Below, piece after piece: positions 1 through 5,628 of a stretch of DNA of 6,696 nucleotides. Position 1 is the first letter of the stretch, and each line of letters begins with the position of its first letter. The DNA comes from Flavobacterium sp. Its GTDB lineage: Bacteria; Bacteroidota; Bacteroidia; Flavobacteriales; Flavobacteriaceae. The position numbers and the translations under genes are program-made. The notes under the pieces are model-generated. The model saw only the letters and a list, made by a program, of their open reading frames with translations, ran no database searches and was not told where the DNA came from. The stretch covers positions 1 to 6,696 of the forward strand of contig SEBM01000228.1 of the NCBI GenBank assembly GCA_004296145.1, read 5' to 3'.

Positions 1-11
1 ATGTTTTTCAT
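1..11 (-). CDS. Possible 5' end of a divergent gene, perhaps D-alanine--D-alanine ligase (partial)
   Basis: Read on the minus strand, the first 11 bases give ATG AAA AAC AT, that is Met-Lys-Asn followed by Ile or Met, and run off the window edge. From memory, flavobacterial D-Ala-D-Ala ligases often begin Met-Lys-Asn-Ile, and ddl is often encoded next to the PASTA/rluD gene pair found just to the right. A divergent ddl would therefore fit. Only three codons are visible and no minus-strand promoter or ribosome binding site is evident in 12-100, so this is a context-based guess and no gene symbol is assigned. Confidence 0.35.
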
Positions 12-65
12 TGTGTGTATATTGTTTAAAGTTTTTTATTTTGTTTTTAGGTTTCAGGTTTTTTT

Positions 66-100
66 GCTACGAATTACACAAATTGCGCTAATTTTTTTGC
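66..100. repeat. Degenerate copy of the CACGAATT dispersed intergenic repeat
   Basis: GCTACGAATTACACAAATT at 66-84 matches 17 of 19 bases of GCCACGAATTACACGAATT, which is the reverse complement of the right arm of the repeat ending at 5759. The similarity fades into a T-rich stretch up to about 100, as at the other copy. No convincing second arm is visible, so this looks like a remnant half-element. The remainder of 12-235 is A/T-rich and holds nothing else I can support. Confidence 0.5.
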
Positions 101-235
101 AACTGATTTCGCAGATTAAAAGAATTATTTTTAATTGATTTTCTCTCAATTTTGTCATTTCTCCCGTCGAAATGATATACTTTATGCTAGTACTTCAATT
201 TCGTTCAAGAAAACAATTTGTACTATTTTAAATTA

Positions 236-247
236 AAGAACGTTCTT
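236..247. other. Perfect 12-base palindrome upstream of the structured RNA
   Basis: AAGAACGTTCTT is an exact palindrome ending about ten bases before the folded RNA candidate. It could be a protein binding site or the foot of an extra RNA helix. A perfect 12-mer palindrome is expected about once or twice by chance in a window of this size, so its position is the only reason to list it. Confidence 0.3.
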
Positions 248-255
248 ATGAAACT

Positions 256-346
256 GAGTGCCCTAGCCCCGATAGAGCCGGTATCCTTTTTGGGCTCGTT
301 TTTCACGAGAGCAAAAAGATATAGGCGAAAGCGGGAATTGCTCCTT
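256..346 (+). ncRNA. Structured RNA candidate resembling the Flavo-1 motif
   Basis: This stretch is GC-richer than its surroundings and folds into a nested hairpin. CCCG (268-271) pairs with CGGG (332-335), GCC (277-279) with GGC (324-326), GTAT (281-284) with ATAT (319-322), CTTTTTG (286-292) with CAAAAAG (312-318), and CTCGT (295-299) with ACGAG (305-309) around a five-base loop. GAG (256-258) may close the base with CTC (341-343). The conserved-looking segments CCCTAGCCCCGATAGA and GCGGGAATTGCTCC match what I remember of the Flavo-1 RNA motif of Flavobacteria, a presumed non-coding RNA of unknown function. The plus strand is favoured because a hairpin and T-rich stretch follow on that side. 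The overlapping plus-strand reading frame (218-400) has no ATG-led coding character. The fold is direct; the family name is recall. Confidence 0.72.
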
Positions 347-366
347 AAAAAGAGCATTCTTGTTTT
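340..366 (+). terminator. Possible terminator after the structured RNA
   Basis: GCTC (340-343) can pair with GAGC (352-355), continued inward by TT/AA after one mismatch, and is followed by ATTCTTGTTTT. The stem is short and the T tract interrupted, so it is weak as an intrinsic terminator. It also competes with the basal helix of the RNA, since 341-343 can pair with either 256-258 or 352-354. It would end the small RNA before the promoter at 404. Confidence 0.3.
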
Positions 367-403
367 AAACAAAATTATCATTTTTTTTGAAACGAAATAG
401 GTT

Positions 404-411
404 TATCTTTG
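404..411 (+). promoter_or_regulatory. Bacteroidota -7 promoter element for the PASTA-rluD unit
   Basis: TATCTTTG matches the Bacteroidota -7 consensus TAnnTTTG exactly and is followed by GCC, a common flavobacterial context. It ends 20 bases before the ATG at 432, implying a leader of roughly 15 bases. The best upstream TTTG (386-389) is only 14 bases away, closer than the usual spacing of about 19-21, so the -33 box is poor or absent. The element supports starting the gene at 432, because an earlier in-frame start at 387 would lie upstream of the transcript. Confidence 0.7.
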
Positions 412-431
412 CCACAACTAAAAATAAATTT

Positions 432-1055
432 ATGAGTTTACGTAAGTATTTAACAAGCCGTGTATTTTTTTTACAAGTATTAAGTGCTGCTGCAATTATT
501 GCAGTTTTGGGTTATTTGTTTATGCATTGGTTGACGTTTACAACTGATCACGGACATGAAATTGCAGTTCCTGATTTATCTAAACTGACAGAAGAACAGG
601 TAGAAGAAAAACTGGATGAGCTTGACCTGGATTATGTGCTTTTGGATAGTGTTGATTACCGAAGTGAATTTCCGAAATTCAGTGTTGTAGAACAAGACCC
701 GTTGCCTGGAACTAAGGTAAAAGAGGGTAGAAAAATATATATTAAAATCAATGCATCGGGATTTTCGTCTGTTAAAATTCCTGATTTAATTGAAAAAACA
801 TATCGTGAGGCGGTTCCGACTTTAAAAGCTTTGGGGCTTGAACAGGGAACTATTACTTATATTCCAAATCTTGGAAAAGATATGGTATTGGAAATGCGTT
901 ACAAAGGCAGAAATTTGAAAGTAGGAGACCGTGTTTTGAAAGCATCTAAAATTGATTTGGTTTTGGGTGACGGAAAAGCAAGTTATGTAGATGATAGTCA
1001 GGCGACAGACAGTTTAGCAACGCCGGATGCAGAAACCCCAAAAGATGAACAATAA
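432..1055 (+). CDS. Membrane-anchored protein with two PASTA domains
   Basis: The product has 207 residues. A short basic N-terminus (MSLRKYLTSR) leads into one hydrophobic segment at about residues 11-32, suggesting a single membrane anchor with the rest outside the cytoplasm. Two PASTA repeats follow, at about 43-107 (opening IAVPDLSKLT, with a VVEQDPLPGTKVKEG segment) and 113-179 (opening VKIPDLIEKT), then an acidic, Ser/Thr-rich tail. PASTA domains in other bacteria sit on Ser/Thr kinases and penicillin-binding proteins and sense cell-wall fragments. Neither a kinase nor a transpeptidase domain is present here, so a cell-wall-related role is inference. ATG 432 is chosen because it directly precedes the basic-hydrophobic anchor and lies just after the promoter; a TTG at 387 would add 15 unlikely residues. 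The 3' end overlaps the next gene by 11 bases. Confidence 0.85.
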   Translation: MSLRKYLTSRVFFLQVLSAAAIIAVLGYLFMHWLTFTTDHGHEIAVPDLSKLTEEQVEEKLDELDLDYVLLDSVDYRSEFPKFSVVEQDPLPGTKVKEGRKIYIKINASGFSSVKIPDLIEKTYREAVPTLKALGLEQGTITYIPNLGKDMVLEMRYKGRNLKVGDRVLKASKIDLVLGDGKASYVDDSQATDSLATPDAETPKDEQ

Positions 1056-2088
1056 TATTGAAAATTTAGATCTGGAAGACGAATTATTCGAACATTTCAG
1101 ATTTGAAGTCCCAAAAGGTCAGGCGCTTTTGCGTATTGACAAATATTTAATGAATTTGATTCAGAATGCGACCCGAAATAAAATTCAGAACGCAGCAACT
1201 GAAGGAAATATTTTTGTAAATGATATTCCCGTAAAATCAAATTATAAAGTAAAACCATTTGATGTCGTGACGGTTATGCTGTCGCATCCGCCATTTGAAA
1301 ATCATATTCTTCCTGAAGATATTCCGTTGAATATTGTTTATGAAGATGATGCTTTATTGCTTATAAACAAAGAACCTGGAATGGTAGTTCACCCGGGGCA
1401 CGGAAATTATACGGGAACTTTGGTGAATGCTCTGGCACATCATTTTGACAATCTGCCAATGAACAGCAGTGAACGCCCTGGTTTGGTTCACCGAATTGAT
1501 AAAGATACGTCAGGACTCTTGGTTGTGGCAAAAACAGAAGCGGCAATGACGCATCTGGCCAAACAATTTGAAGCTAAAACTTCTGAACGTGAATATATTG
1601 CCCTTGTTTGGGGAAATGTAACCGAAGAAGCCGGAACGATTGAAGGAAATCTGGCAAGACACTTAAAAGACAGAATGCAAATGGCTGTTTTTGCTGATCC
1701 TGAAATTGGGAAACCTGCCATTACGCATTATAAAGTTTTGGAACGTTTTGGTTATGTTACTTTGATTTCCTGCAAACTGGAAACTGGAAGAACGCACCAG
1801 ATTCGCGCGCACATGAAACATATCGGACATCCGTTGTTTAACGATGAACGTTACGGTGGACATTTAATTTTGAAAGGAACTACGTTTACCAAATACAAAC
1901 AATTTATTGATAATTGTTTTAAAGCTTTGCCACGTCAGGCGTTGCATGCTAAAACACTTGGTTTTGTGCATCCGAATACGGGAGAAATGATGCGTTTTGA
2001 TACCGAACTTCCTGATGATTTTAAGGATTGTCTGGAGAGATGGAGAAATTACTCGAAATCGCATAATACTGACGAAGAAGAGAATTAA
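1045..2088 (+). CDS. rluD: RluD-like large-subunit rRNA pseudouridine synthase
   Basis: The 347-residue product belongs to the RluA/RluD family, which isomerises specific uridines of RNA to pseudouridine. RluD acts on the helix 69 loop of 23S rRNA during 50S maturation. An N-terminal S4 RNA-binding domain spans about residues 28-78 (LLRIDKYLMNLI through the NIFVND turn). The catalytic domain contains INKEPGMVVHPG (108-119) and HRIDKDTSGLLV (149-160), with Asp152 as the expected nucleophile, then the conserved LETGRTHQIRAHM (245-257). A segment at about 277-297 (KGTTFTKYKQF onward) before LHAKTLGF is longer than in the E. coli enzyme and is, as I recall, typical of Bacteroidota. ATG 1045 was chosen over ATG 1027 because it gives the shorter 11-base overlap with the PASTA gene. 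That overlap suggests translational coupling. The family is certain; the exact target uridines are inferred. Confidence 0.92.
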   Translation: MNNNIENLDLEDELFEHFRFEVPKGQALLRIDKYLMNLIQNATRNKIQNAATEGNIFVNDIPVKSNYKVKPFDVVTVMLSHPPFENHILPEDIPLNIVYEDDALLLINKEPGMVVHPGHGNYTGTLVNALAHHFDNLPMNSSERPGLVHRIDKDTSGLLVVAKTEAAMTHLAKQFEAKTSEREYIALVWGNVTEEAGTIEGNLARHLKDRMQMAVFADPEIGKPAITHYKVLERFGYVTLISCKLETGRTHQIRAHMKHIGHPLFNDERYGGHLILKGTTFTKYKQFIDNCFKALPRQALHAKTLGFVHPNTGEMMRFDTELPDDFKDCLERWRNYSKSHNTDEEEN

Positions 2089-2123
2089 ATTAGATAATTT
2101 GTCAATTTAGATATTTTTTTTTG

Positions 2124-2182
2124 AACACGAATTCCACTAATTTACACGAAATGAATCTGTGTAAATTAGTGGAATTCGTGTT
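2124..2182. repeat. Perfect 24-bp inverted repeat, CACGAATT family
   Basis: Arms 2124-2147 and 2159-2182 are exact reverse complements around an 11-base loop (2148-2158). The left arm holds ACACGAATTCCACTAATT, which relates it to the repeats at 66-84 and 5729-5759. It lies 36 bases after the rluD stop, between convergent genes, with a T9 run at 2114-2122 before it and TTTTGATTT after it. It could help terminate rluD transcription or stabilise the 3' end, but the T tract on the plus-strand exit side is only four bases and on the minus-strand exit side there are A's. I therefore call it a repeat first and a terminator only tentatively. Confidence 0.85.
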
Positions 2183-2195
2183 TTGATTTAATTCT

Positions 2196-2268
2196 ACCAT
2201 TAAGAGATTAAGTTCCATTTAGCTCAAAAGCTTAATTTTCTTAATCTCTTAATGGTTTAATTTTTTTA
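2196..2268 (+). terminator. Perfect 17-bp inverted repeat with T-rich tail, probable terminator
   Basis: Arms 2196-2212 (ACCATTAAGAGATTAAG) and 2240-2256 are exact reverse complements. The 27-base interior holds a second small hairpin: 2218-2224 against 2229-2235, six of seven pairs, with a CAAA loop. Followed on the plus strand by TTAATTTTTTT (2257-2267), it looks like an intrinsic terminator for the PASTA-rluD unit. The T tract runs into the stop codon of the convergent ABC gene (2266-2268). For minus-strand transcription the stem is also available, but what follows it is AGAATTAAATC, without a T tract. The sequence is unrelated to the neighbouring 24-bp repeat. Confidence 0.6.
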
Positions 2269-3492
2269 ATATTTTATTTGACCAATTGATCCGTTTGGCG
2301 TTGGAAGAAGTTCAAAAACCGAAGTAGGAGCGAGGCCGGATTCTATGCGATGCGATACATAAATAATGGCGACATTGGTTTCCTGTTTGATCGTATTGAT
2401 TAACTGAATTACCAAATCTACATTTTCGTCGTCAAGACCTTCTACAGGTTCGTCCAGAATTAACAACGGCGGATGTTTTAAAACAGCACGAACGATAAGC
2501 GCCACTCTTTGCTGGCCAATAGAAAGATCAATAAAACGTTTTTTTCGTAAATGTGTCATTTCTATAACTTCCAGCCATTGTGTTACAATTTGCTGTTGGT
2601 GCGTTGTGGGTTCAATATACAAACCGATAGAATCGAAAAAACCTGAAAGAATCATTTGTTCTAAAGTGTGGCTTTTTTGAAATAAATCGGTCATGGATGT
2701 GGTAAAAATCCCGATTTGTTTTTTGATTTCCCAAACGCTTTCTCCCGTTCCTTTTTTTCTTCCGAATAAAAATAAATCCTGACCAAATCCTTTTGGATTA
2801 TCGCCGGTTATCAAAGACAAAATAGTACTTTTTCCGGAACCATTTGGACCGATTAACTGCCAGAATTCACCTTGTTTTATGGTCCAGGAAATGTTATCTA
2901 CAATTTTTCTTTCGTCATAACTTACAGAAACGTTTTCCATTTTGATTAATACACTTTCGTGAAAAGAATACTCTTCAGTAGCTTTAGGAATTTCTGATGT
3001 ATTTAAGGTTTTAAAATGGCTTTCGGTTTTTGAAATTGGATTAAGCTGAAATGTATCGTCTTTAATTTGTGCTTTGTTCGGAACAAAACTAAGTACATCT
3101 GTAACACGGTTTACCAATTGTATAATGGCAATATCTTTAACTAAATCTTTTAACGATTCTGCCAAAATTACCCTTGAAGCCTGATCCAAATGATCAAACG
3201 GATTATCAAAAATGATAAAATCCGGTTTCTGATTAATGCAGTATTTTAAAAATTCTTTTTTCCGTTCGCCTGACGAAAAAGTTCTCAATTGTCTGTGTGA
3301 ATCCGGAGACGCTTCTACGCTGTCATATTGATATTCTTTTTCGATGAATTTTTCAATTGCAATATCAGAAAAGAGAATTCCATTTTGATTGTTAAAAACG
3401 GCTAATTCTCCTTCGGCGTTGCCGGAAAGTAATGTTTCAATAAAAGCTTTTTTGTTTACCTGATTAGATAAAAGGATATCCCAATGCTGCAT
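2266..3492 (-). CDS. ModF/PhrA-like tandem ABC ATPase with degenerate N-terminal half
   Basis: The 408-residue product has no membrane segments and holds two ABC-type ATPase halves. The C-terminal half (about 181-400) is intact: Walker A GPNGSGKST (215-223), signature LSIGQQR (323-329), Walker B LLILDEP (343-349) and switch His381 in YVSHR. The stretch GDNPKGFGQDLFLFGRKKG resembles E. coli ModF (PhrA) as I remember it. The usual Q-loop glutamine is absent (IGIFTTS), as I recall for ModF. The N-terminal half begins abruptly at the P-loop strand, and its P-loop is reduced to SNQVNKKA (9-16). It keeps a signature-like FSSGERKK (72-79) and Walker B-like FIIFDNP (92-98), but Asn97 replaces the catalytic Glu and Asn128 the switch His. 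E. coli ModF is about 490 residues, so this one is shorter at the N-terminus. The start lies 11 bases after the sulfurtransferase stop. No permease or molybdate gene is in view, so the substrate or role is unknown. Confidence 0.85.
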   Translation of the reverse strand: MQHWDILLSNQVNKKAFIETLLSGNAEGELAVFNNQNGILFSDIAIEKFIEKEYQYDSVEASPDSHRQLRTFSSGERKKEFLKYCINQKPDFIIFDNPFDHLDQASRVILAESLKDLVKDIAIIQLVNRVTDVLSFVPNKAQIKDDTFQLNPISKTESHFKTLNTSEIPKATEEYSFHESVLIKMENVSVSYDERKIVDNISWTIKQGEFWQLIGPNGSGKSTILSLITGDNPKGFGQDLFLFGRKKGTGESVWEIKKQIGIFTTSMTDLFQKSHTLEQMILSGFFDSIGLYIEPTTHQQQIVTQWLEVIEMTHLRKKRFIDLSIGQQRVALIVRAVLKHPPLLILDEPVEGLDDENVDLVIQLINTIKQETNVAIIYVSHRIESGLAPTSVFELLPTPNGSIGQIKY

Positions 3493-3503
3493 TCTTTTTT
3501 GTA

Positions 3504-4367
3504 TTATTTATTTTCTTTAAGAGCCATTTCGCGGTCATTTCTGGACCATTCGCTCCATGATCCGACATATAATTTTGGAATCGGGATTCCGGCATAATCC
3601 ATTGCCAATAGAGTATGACAAGCTGTAACGCCCGAACCGCAATGAACGATTGTGTTTTCGGGTTTTACATCGCCTAAAACTTCCTTGTATTTTTTGTTTA
3701 ATATTTCTGCGGAATGATAAAAACCGTCTTCGTTTAAGTTTTCACTAAAAGGAACATTTATAGCACCCGGAATATGCCCGGCGATTAAATCTAAAGGTTC
3801 TGTTAGGCCGTCAAAACGATTTTTATACCTTACATCAATTACGATATTTTCATTGCTGTTTCGGGCTTTTTCGACTTCGTCAATATCTGACAGAAGTAAT
3901 TTCCATTCCTGAATTGGATATTTTTCTGTTTCTTCAAAATGCTCTTTTTCTGAACTTACCGGAAAACCGGCTTTTACAGCTGCCTGTAAACCGCCATTCA
4001 AAACCTGAACTTTTTTATGACCGGCTGCGCGCAGCATCCACCAGAATCTTGCAGCAGCATTAGAACCGTTTTTATCATCATAAATCACAACGTGACTTGA
4101 GGGCTGAATTCCAATTTTTGAAAGAACTTCAGAAAACTTTTCGAAAGAAGGCAAAGGATGTCTTCCGCCTTTTGCAGGATCAGTTTCTACTGTTGCTAAA
4201 TCTTTGTTTAAATCGATATATCTGGCAGCTTGCAGATGTTCGTTTTTATAATTTTCTTCAGCATTTAATCCGGCTCGTGCATCAACCAGTATTATTTCTG
4301 ATGATTTGCTGAGTTGTATTAATTCTTCAGGATTTATAATTGATGAAAGTGTGTTTGACATGTTCAT
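3504..4367 (-). CDS. sseA: 3-mercaptopyruvate sulfurtransferase-type tandem rhodanese
   Basis: The 287-residue product has two rhodanese domains: an inactive N-terminal one (about 12-137, with ILVDARAGLN and VVIYDDKNGSNAAARFWW) and a catalytic C-terminal one (about 155-280). The active loop is CGSGVTA (243-249), with Cys243 as the persulfide-forming residue. CGSGVT is the mercaptopyruvate sulfurtransferase signature, whereas thiosulfate rhodaneses usually carry CRKGVT. Arg184 in NRFDGLTEP and the late GSWSEW motif (269-274) are also typical. The reaction transfers sulfur from 3-mercaptopyruvate to thiols or cyanide, giving pyruvate; no signal peptide is seen, so it is probably cytosolic. The first ATG (4367-4365) shares one base with the stop of the preceding ThuA-like gene (TAATG), suggesting coupled translation. 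A second ATG two codons later (4361-4359) is an equally possible start. Length matches E. coli SseA (about 281). Confidence 0.9.
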   Translation of the reverse strand: MNMSNTLSSIINPEELIQLSKSSEIILVDARAGLNAEENYKNEHLQAARYIDLNKDLATVETDPAKGGRHPLPSFEKFSEVLSKIGIQPSSHVVIYDDKNGSNAAARFWWMLRAAGHKKVQVLNGGLQAAVKAGFPVSSEKEHFEETEKYPIQEWKLLLSDIDEVEKARNSNENIVIDVRYKNRFDGLTEPLDLIAGHIPGAINVPFSENLNEDGFYHSAEILNKKYKEVLGDVKPENTIVHCGSGVTACHTLLAMDYAGIPIPKLYVGSWSEWSRNDREMALKENK

Positions 4368-5221
4368 TATTTTTTAGAGTTTCCCAGCCAGAGTAGACCG
4401 TTCAGGATTAGTTTGCTTTCGGTTTGATTTTCAAAAGTATAAGATAACGTTTTGTTGGTTCCATGCTCATAATCAATATCGTTATGCCCCATATTTACAT
4501 ACAGCATTTTATATTTTTTATTGGTCCAGACAACAGGATAATAACCGCTATGCCATATTTCGTTTGGTTTTGGTCCTGTACCTAACGGAAAGCTGGATTC
4601 GTCAATTGCTGCTAAAATTTCAATATCCGGATTCTTTTTAAGATCATTGCTCCATCTGTACCATTCGTTTGGAGATGATGTAAAAGTTTTTGGAATATCT
4701 TTAGTTATTGGATGTTGATTTTGAATACACAAAACGGCAGAAGTTGGTCTCCAGGTATTACTCACATATTCGCCTGAACCTAAAAATTCATTGTGGTACC
4801 AATTCCAGTTTTGCGGATAATCAGAATCATTTAGGGCAAAAGCAGAAAAATGAAATCCCATAAAACCGCCGCCATTTTTCATGTATTTTTCAAATGCTTC
4901 TTTTTGATTATCCGTTTCCGGTCTAGTGTCTAAAAATAACACAACCTGATAATTTGCTAAAAATTTTGCGTTTAGATTATCCCAGTTATTTGTTGAATCG
5001 TATACAAAATGGTTTTCTTTTGCGGCTTTTGGAAACCATTTATTGGCTTCATCTACAAAGCTGATATGTGCCTGATCGTTTTTGGCAGTATAAAAAGCGA
5101 TTACCTTAAAGGTATGTTTGTTTTTTGCGTTTTGAGAAAATCCTGAAAAACACATCAAAAAGAATAGAATCAGTATATTTTTTGACAAAACAAAACAGTC
5201 GCTTTTTAAAATTAATGCCAT
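4367..5221 (-). CDS. Secreted ThuA-like domain protein
   Basis: The 284-residue product matches the ThuA-like fold, a glutamine-amidotransferase-like family named for trehalose utilisation proteins and common in Bacteroidota; the enzymatic activity is generally unknown. A hydrophobic stretch (about 15-28, NILILFFLMCFSGF) followed by SQNAK looks like a signal peptide cut after Gln30; Cys24 is not in a good lipobox. Family-like segments are KVIAFYTAKNDQAHISF (39-55), NYQVVLFLDTRPET (90-103), YMKNGGGFMGFHFSAF (113-128), NEWYRW (185-190), PVVWTNKKYKMLYVNMGH (229-246) and the C-terminal LILNGLLWLG (271-280). The ATG start gives a 14-residue n-region before the hydrophobic core. A TTG at residue 12 (5188-5186) would give a more standard signal peptide (MSKNILIL...). 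It starts 13 bases after the DUF1398 stop and overlaps the sulfurtransferase start by one base. Confidence 0.83.
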   Translation of the reverse strand: MALILKSDCFVLSKNILILFFLMCFSGFSQNAKNKHTFKVIAFYTAKNDQAHISFVDEANKWFPKAAKENHFVYDSTNNWDNLNAKFLANYQVVLFLDTRPETDNQKEAFEKYMKNGGGFMGFHFSAFALNDSDYPQNWNWYHNEFLGSGEYVSNTWRPTSAVLCIQNQHPITKDIPKTFTSSPNEWYRWSNDLKKNPDIEILAAIDESSFPLGTGPKPNEIWHSGYYPVVWTNKKYKMLYVNMGHNDIDYEHGTNKTLSYTFENQTESKLILNGLLWLGNSKK

Positions 5222-5234
5222 CCGTTTTTCTTAA

Positions 5235-5624
5235 TTAACTTGGAATTTTTTCGATCAGAATTTCATTTGCTGCCAAATCAAAATAAGTACATGTCATTTC
5301 GATAATATCAACACGCCATTTTGCGATTCCGCATTGAGCACAATGATTGCAAAAAGTCATATAATCAGTTTCGCCGCTTTGATGTTTTACCAATAATTCG
5401 ATGAATAGCTCTTTGTTGGGAAAATTTGCAACTTTAATTTCTGCATATTTTTCATCGGCCGTAACACTGTAATTATTTACGCCGTAATATTCAGTATGTC
5501 CGTCATTTACAAAAGTATCATAACCTTTTACGCCCAGAATAATTAAGTCTTGTATATAATTTGGAAAATCAGCACCGCTTTTTACTTTAGAATGCGCTTC
5601 TTTTATTTGTTCGATTGTAAACAT
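5235..5624 (-). CDS. DUF1398 family protein (function unknown)
   Basis: The 129-residue product looks like a full-length DUF1398 protein, a family that includes E. coli YbcV. Recognisable features are the N-terminal MFTIEQIKEAHSKVKSGADF, then LGVKGYDTFVNDGHTEYYG (30-48), a TADEKYAEIKVANF segment and the C-terminal GIAKWRVDIIEMTCTYFD. No signal peptide or membrane segment is seen, so it is presumably cytosolic. The function is unknown. A CNHCAQC cluster (Cys92, Cys95, Cys98), with Cys111 nearby, could bind a metal or be redox active; whether it is conserved across the family I cannot tell. It is the first gene of the four-gene minus-strand group, and its ATG is preceded by an A-rich heptamer array and no Shine-Dalgarno sequence, as is usual in Bacteroidota. 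Confidence 0.82.
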   Translation of the reverse strand: MFTIEQIKEAHSKVKSGADFPNYIQDLIILGVKGYDTFVNDGHTEYYGVNNYSVTADEKYAEIKVANFPNKELFIELLVKHQSGETDYMTFCNHCAQCGIAKWRVDIIEMTCTYFDLAANEILIEKIPS

Positions 5625-5628
5625 ATAT

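Noticed and set aside
1..138. A 45-codon plus-strand frame from ATG at 1 to TGA at 136-138, rich in Phe, Ile and Leu
   Set aside because: The hydrophobic composition is what T-rich non-coding DNA produces in this frame. It runs through a degenerate repeat copy, has no visible translation signal and opposes the putative divergent gene start.
218..400. A 60-codon plus-strand frame covering the RNA candidate
   Set aside because: It needs a TTG start, runs through both strands of a well-paired RNA fold and has a Lys/Arg-rich sequence without recognisable domain character. The RNA explains the region better.
387..431. A 15-residue N-terminal extension of the PASTA protein from a TTG
   Set aside because: The TATCTTTG promoter at 404-411 lies inside it, and the ATG at 432 directly precedes a normal basic-plus-hydrophobic anchor.
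1361..2064. Several minus-strand open frames of about 60-77 codons inside rluD
   Set aside because: They are antisense to a well-conserved enzyme gene, overlap one another and show no family resemblance.
4097..4312. A 71-codon plus-strand frame inside the sulfurtransferase gene
   Set aside because: It is antisense to a confident rhodanese coding sequence and has no independent support.
5235..5624. The DUF1398 gene as a prophage remnant, since E. coli YbcV is prophage-encoded
   Set aside because: No other phage gene, attachment-site duplication or composition change surrounds it, and it is packed with ordinary chromosomal genes.
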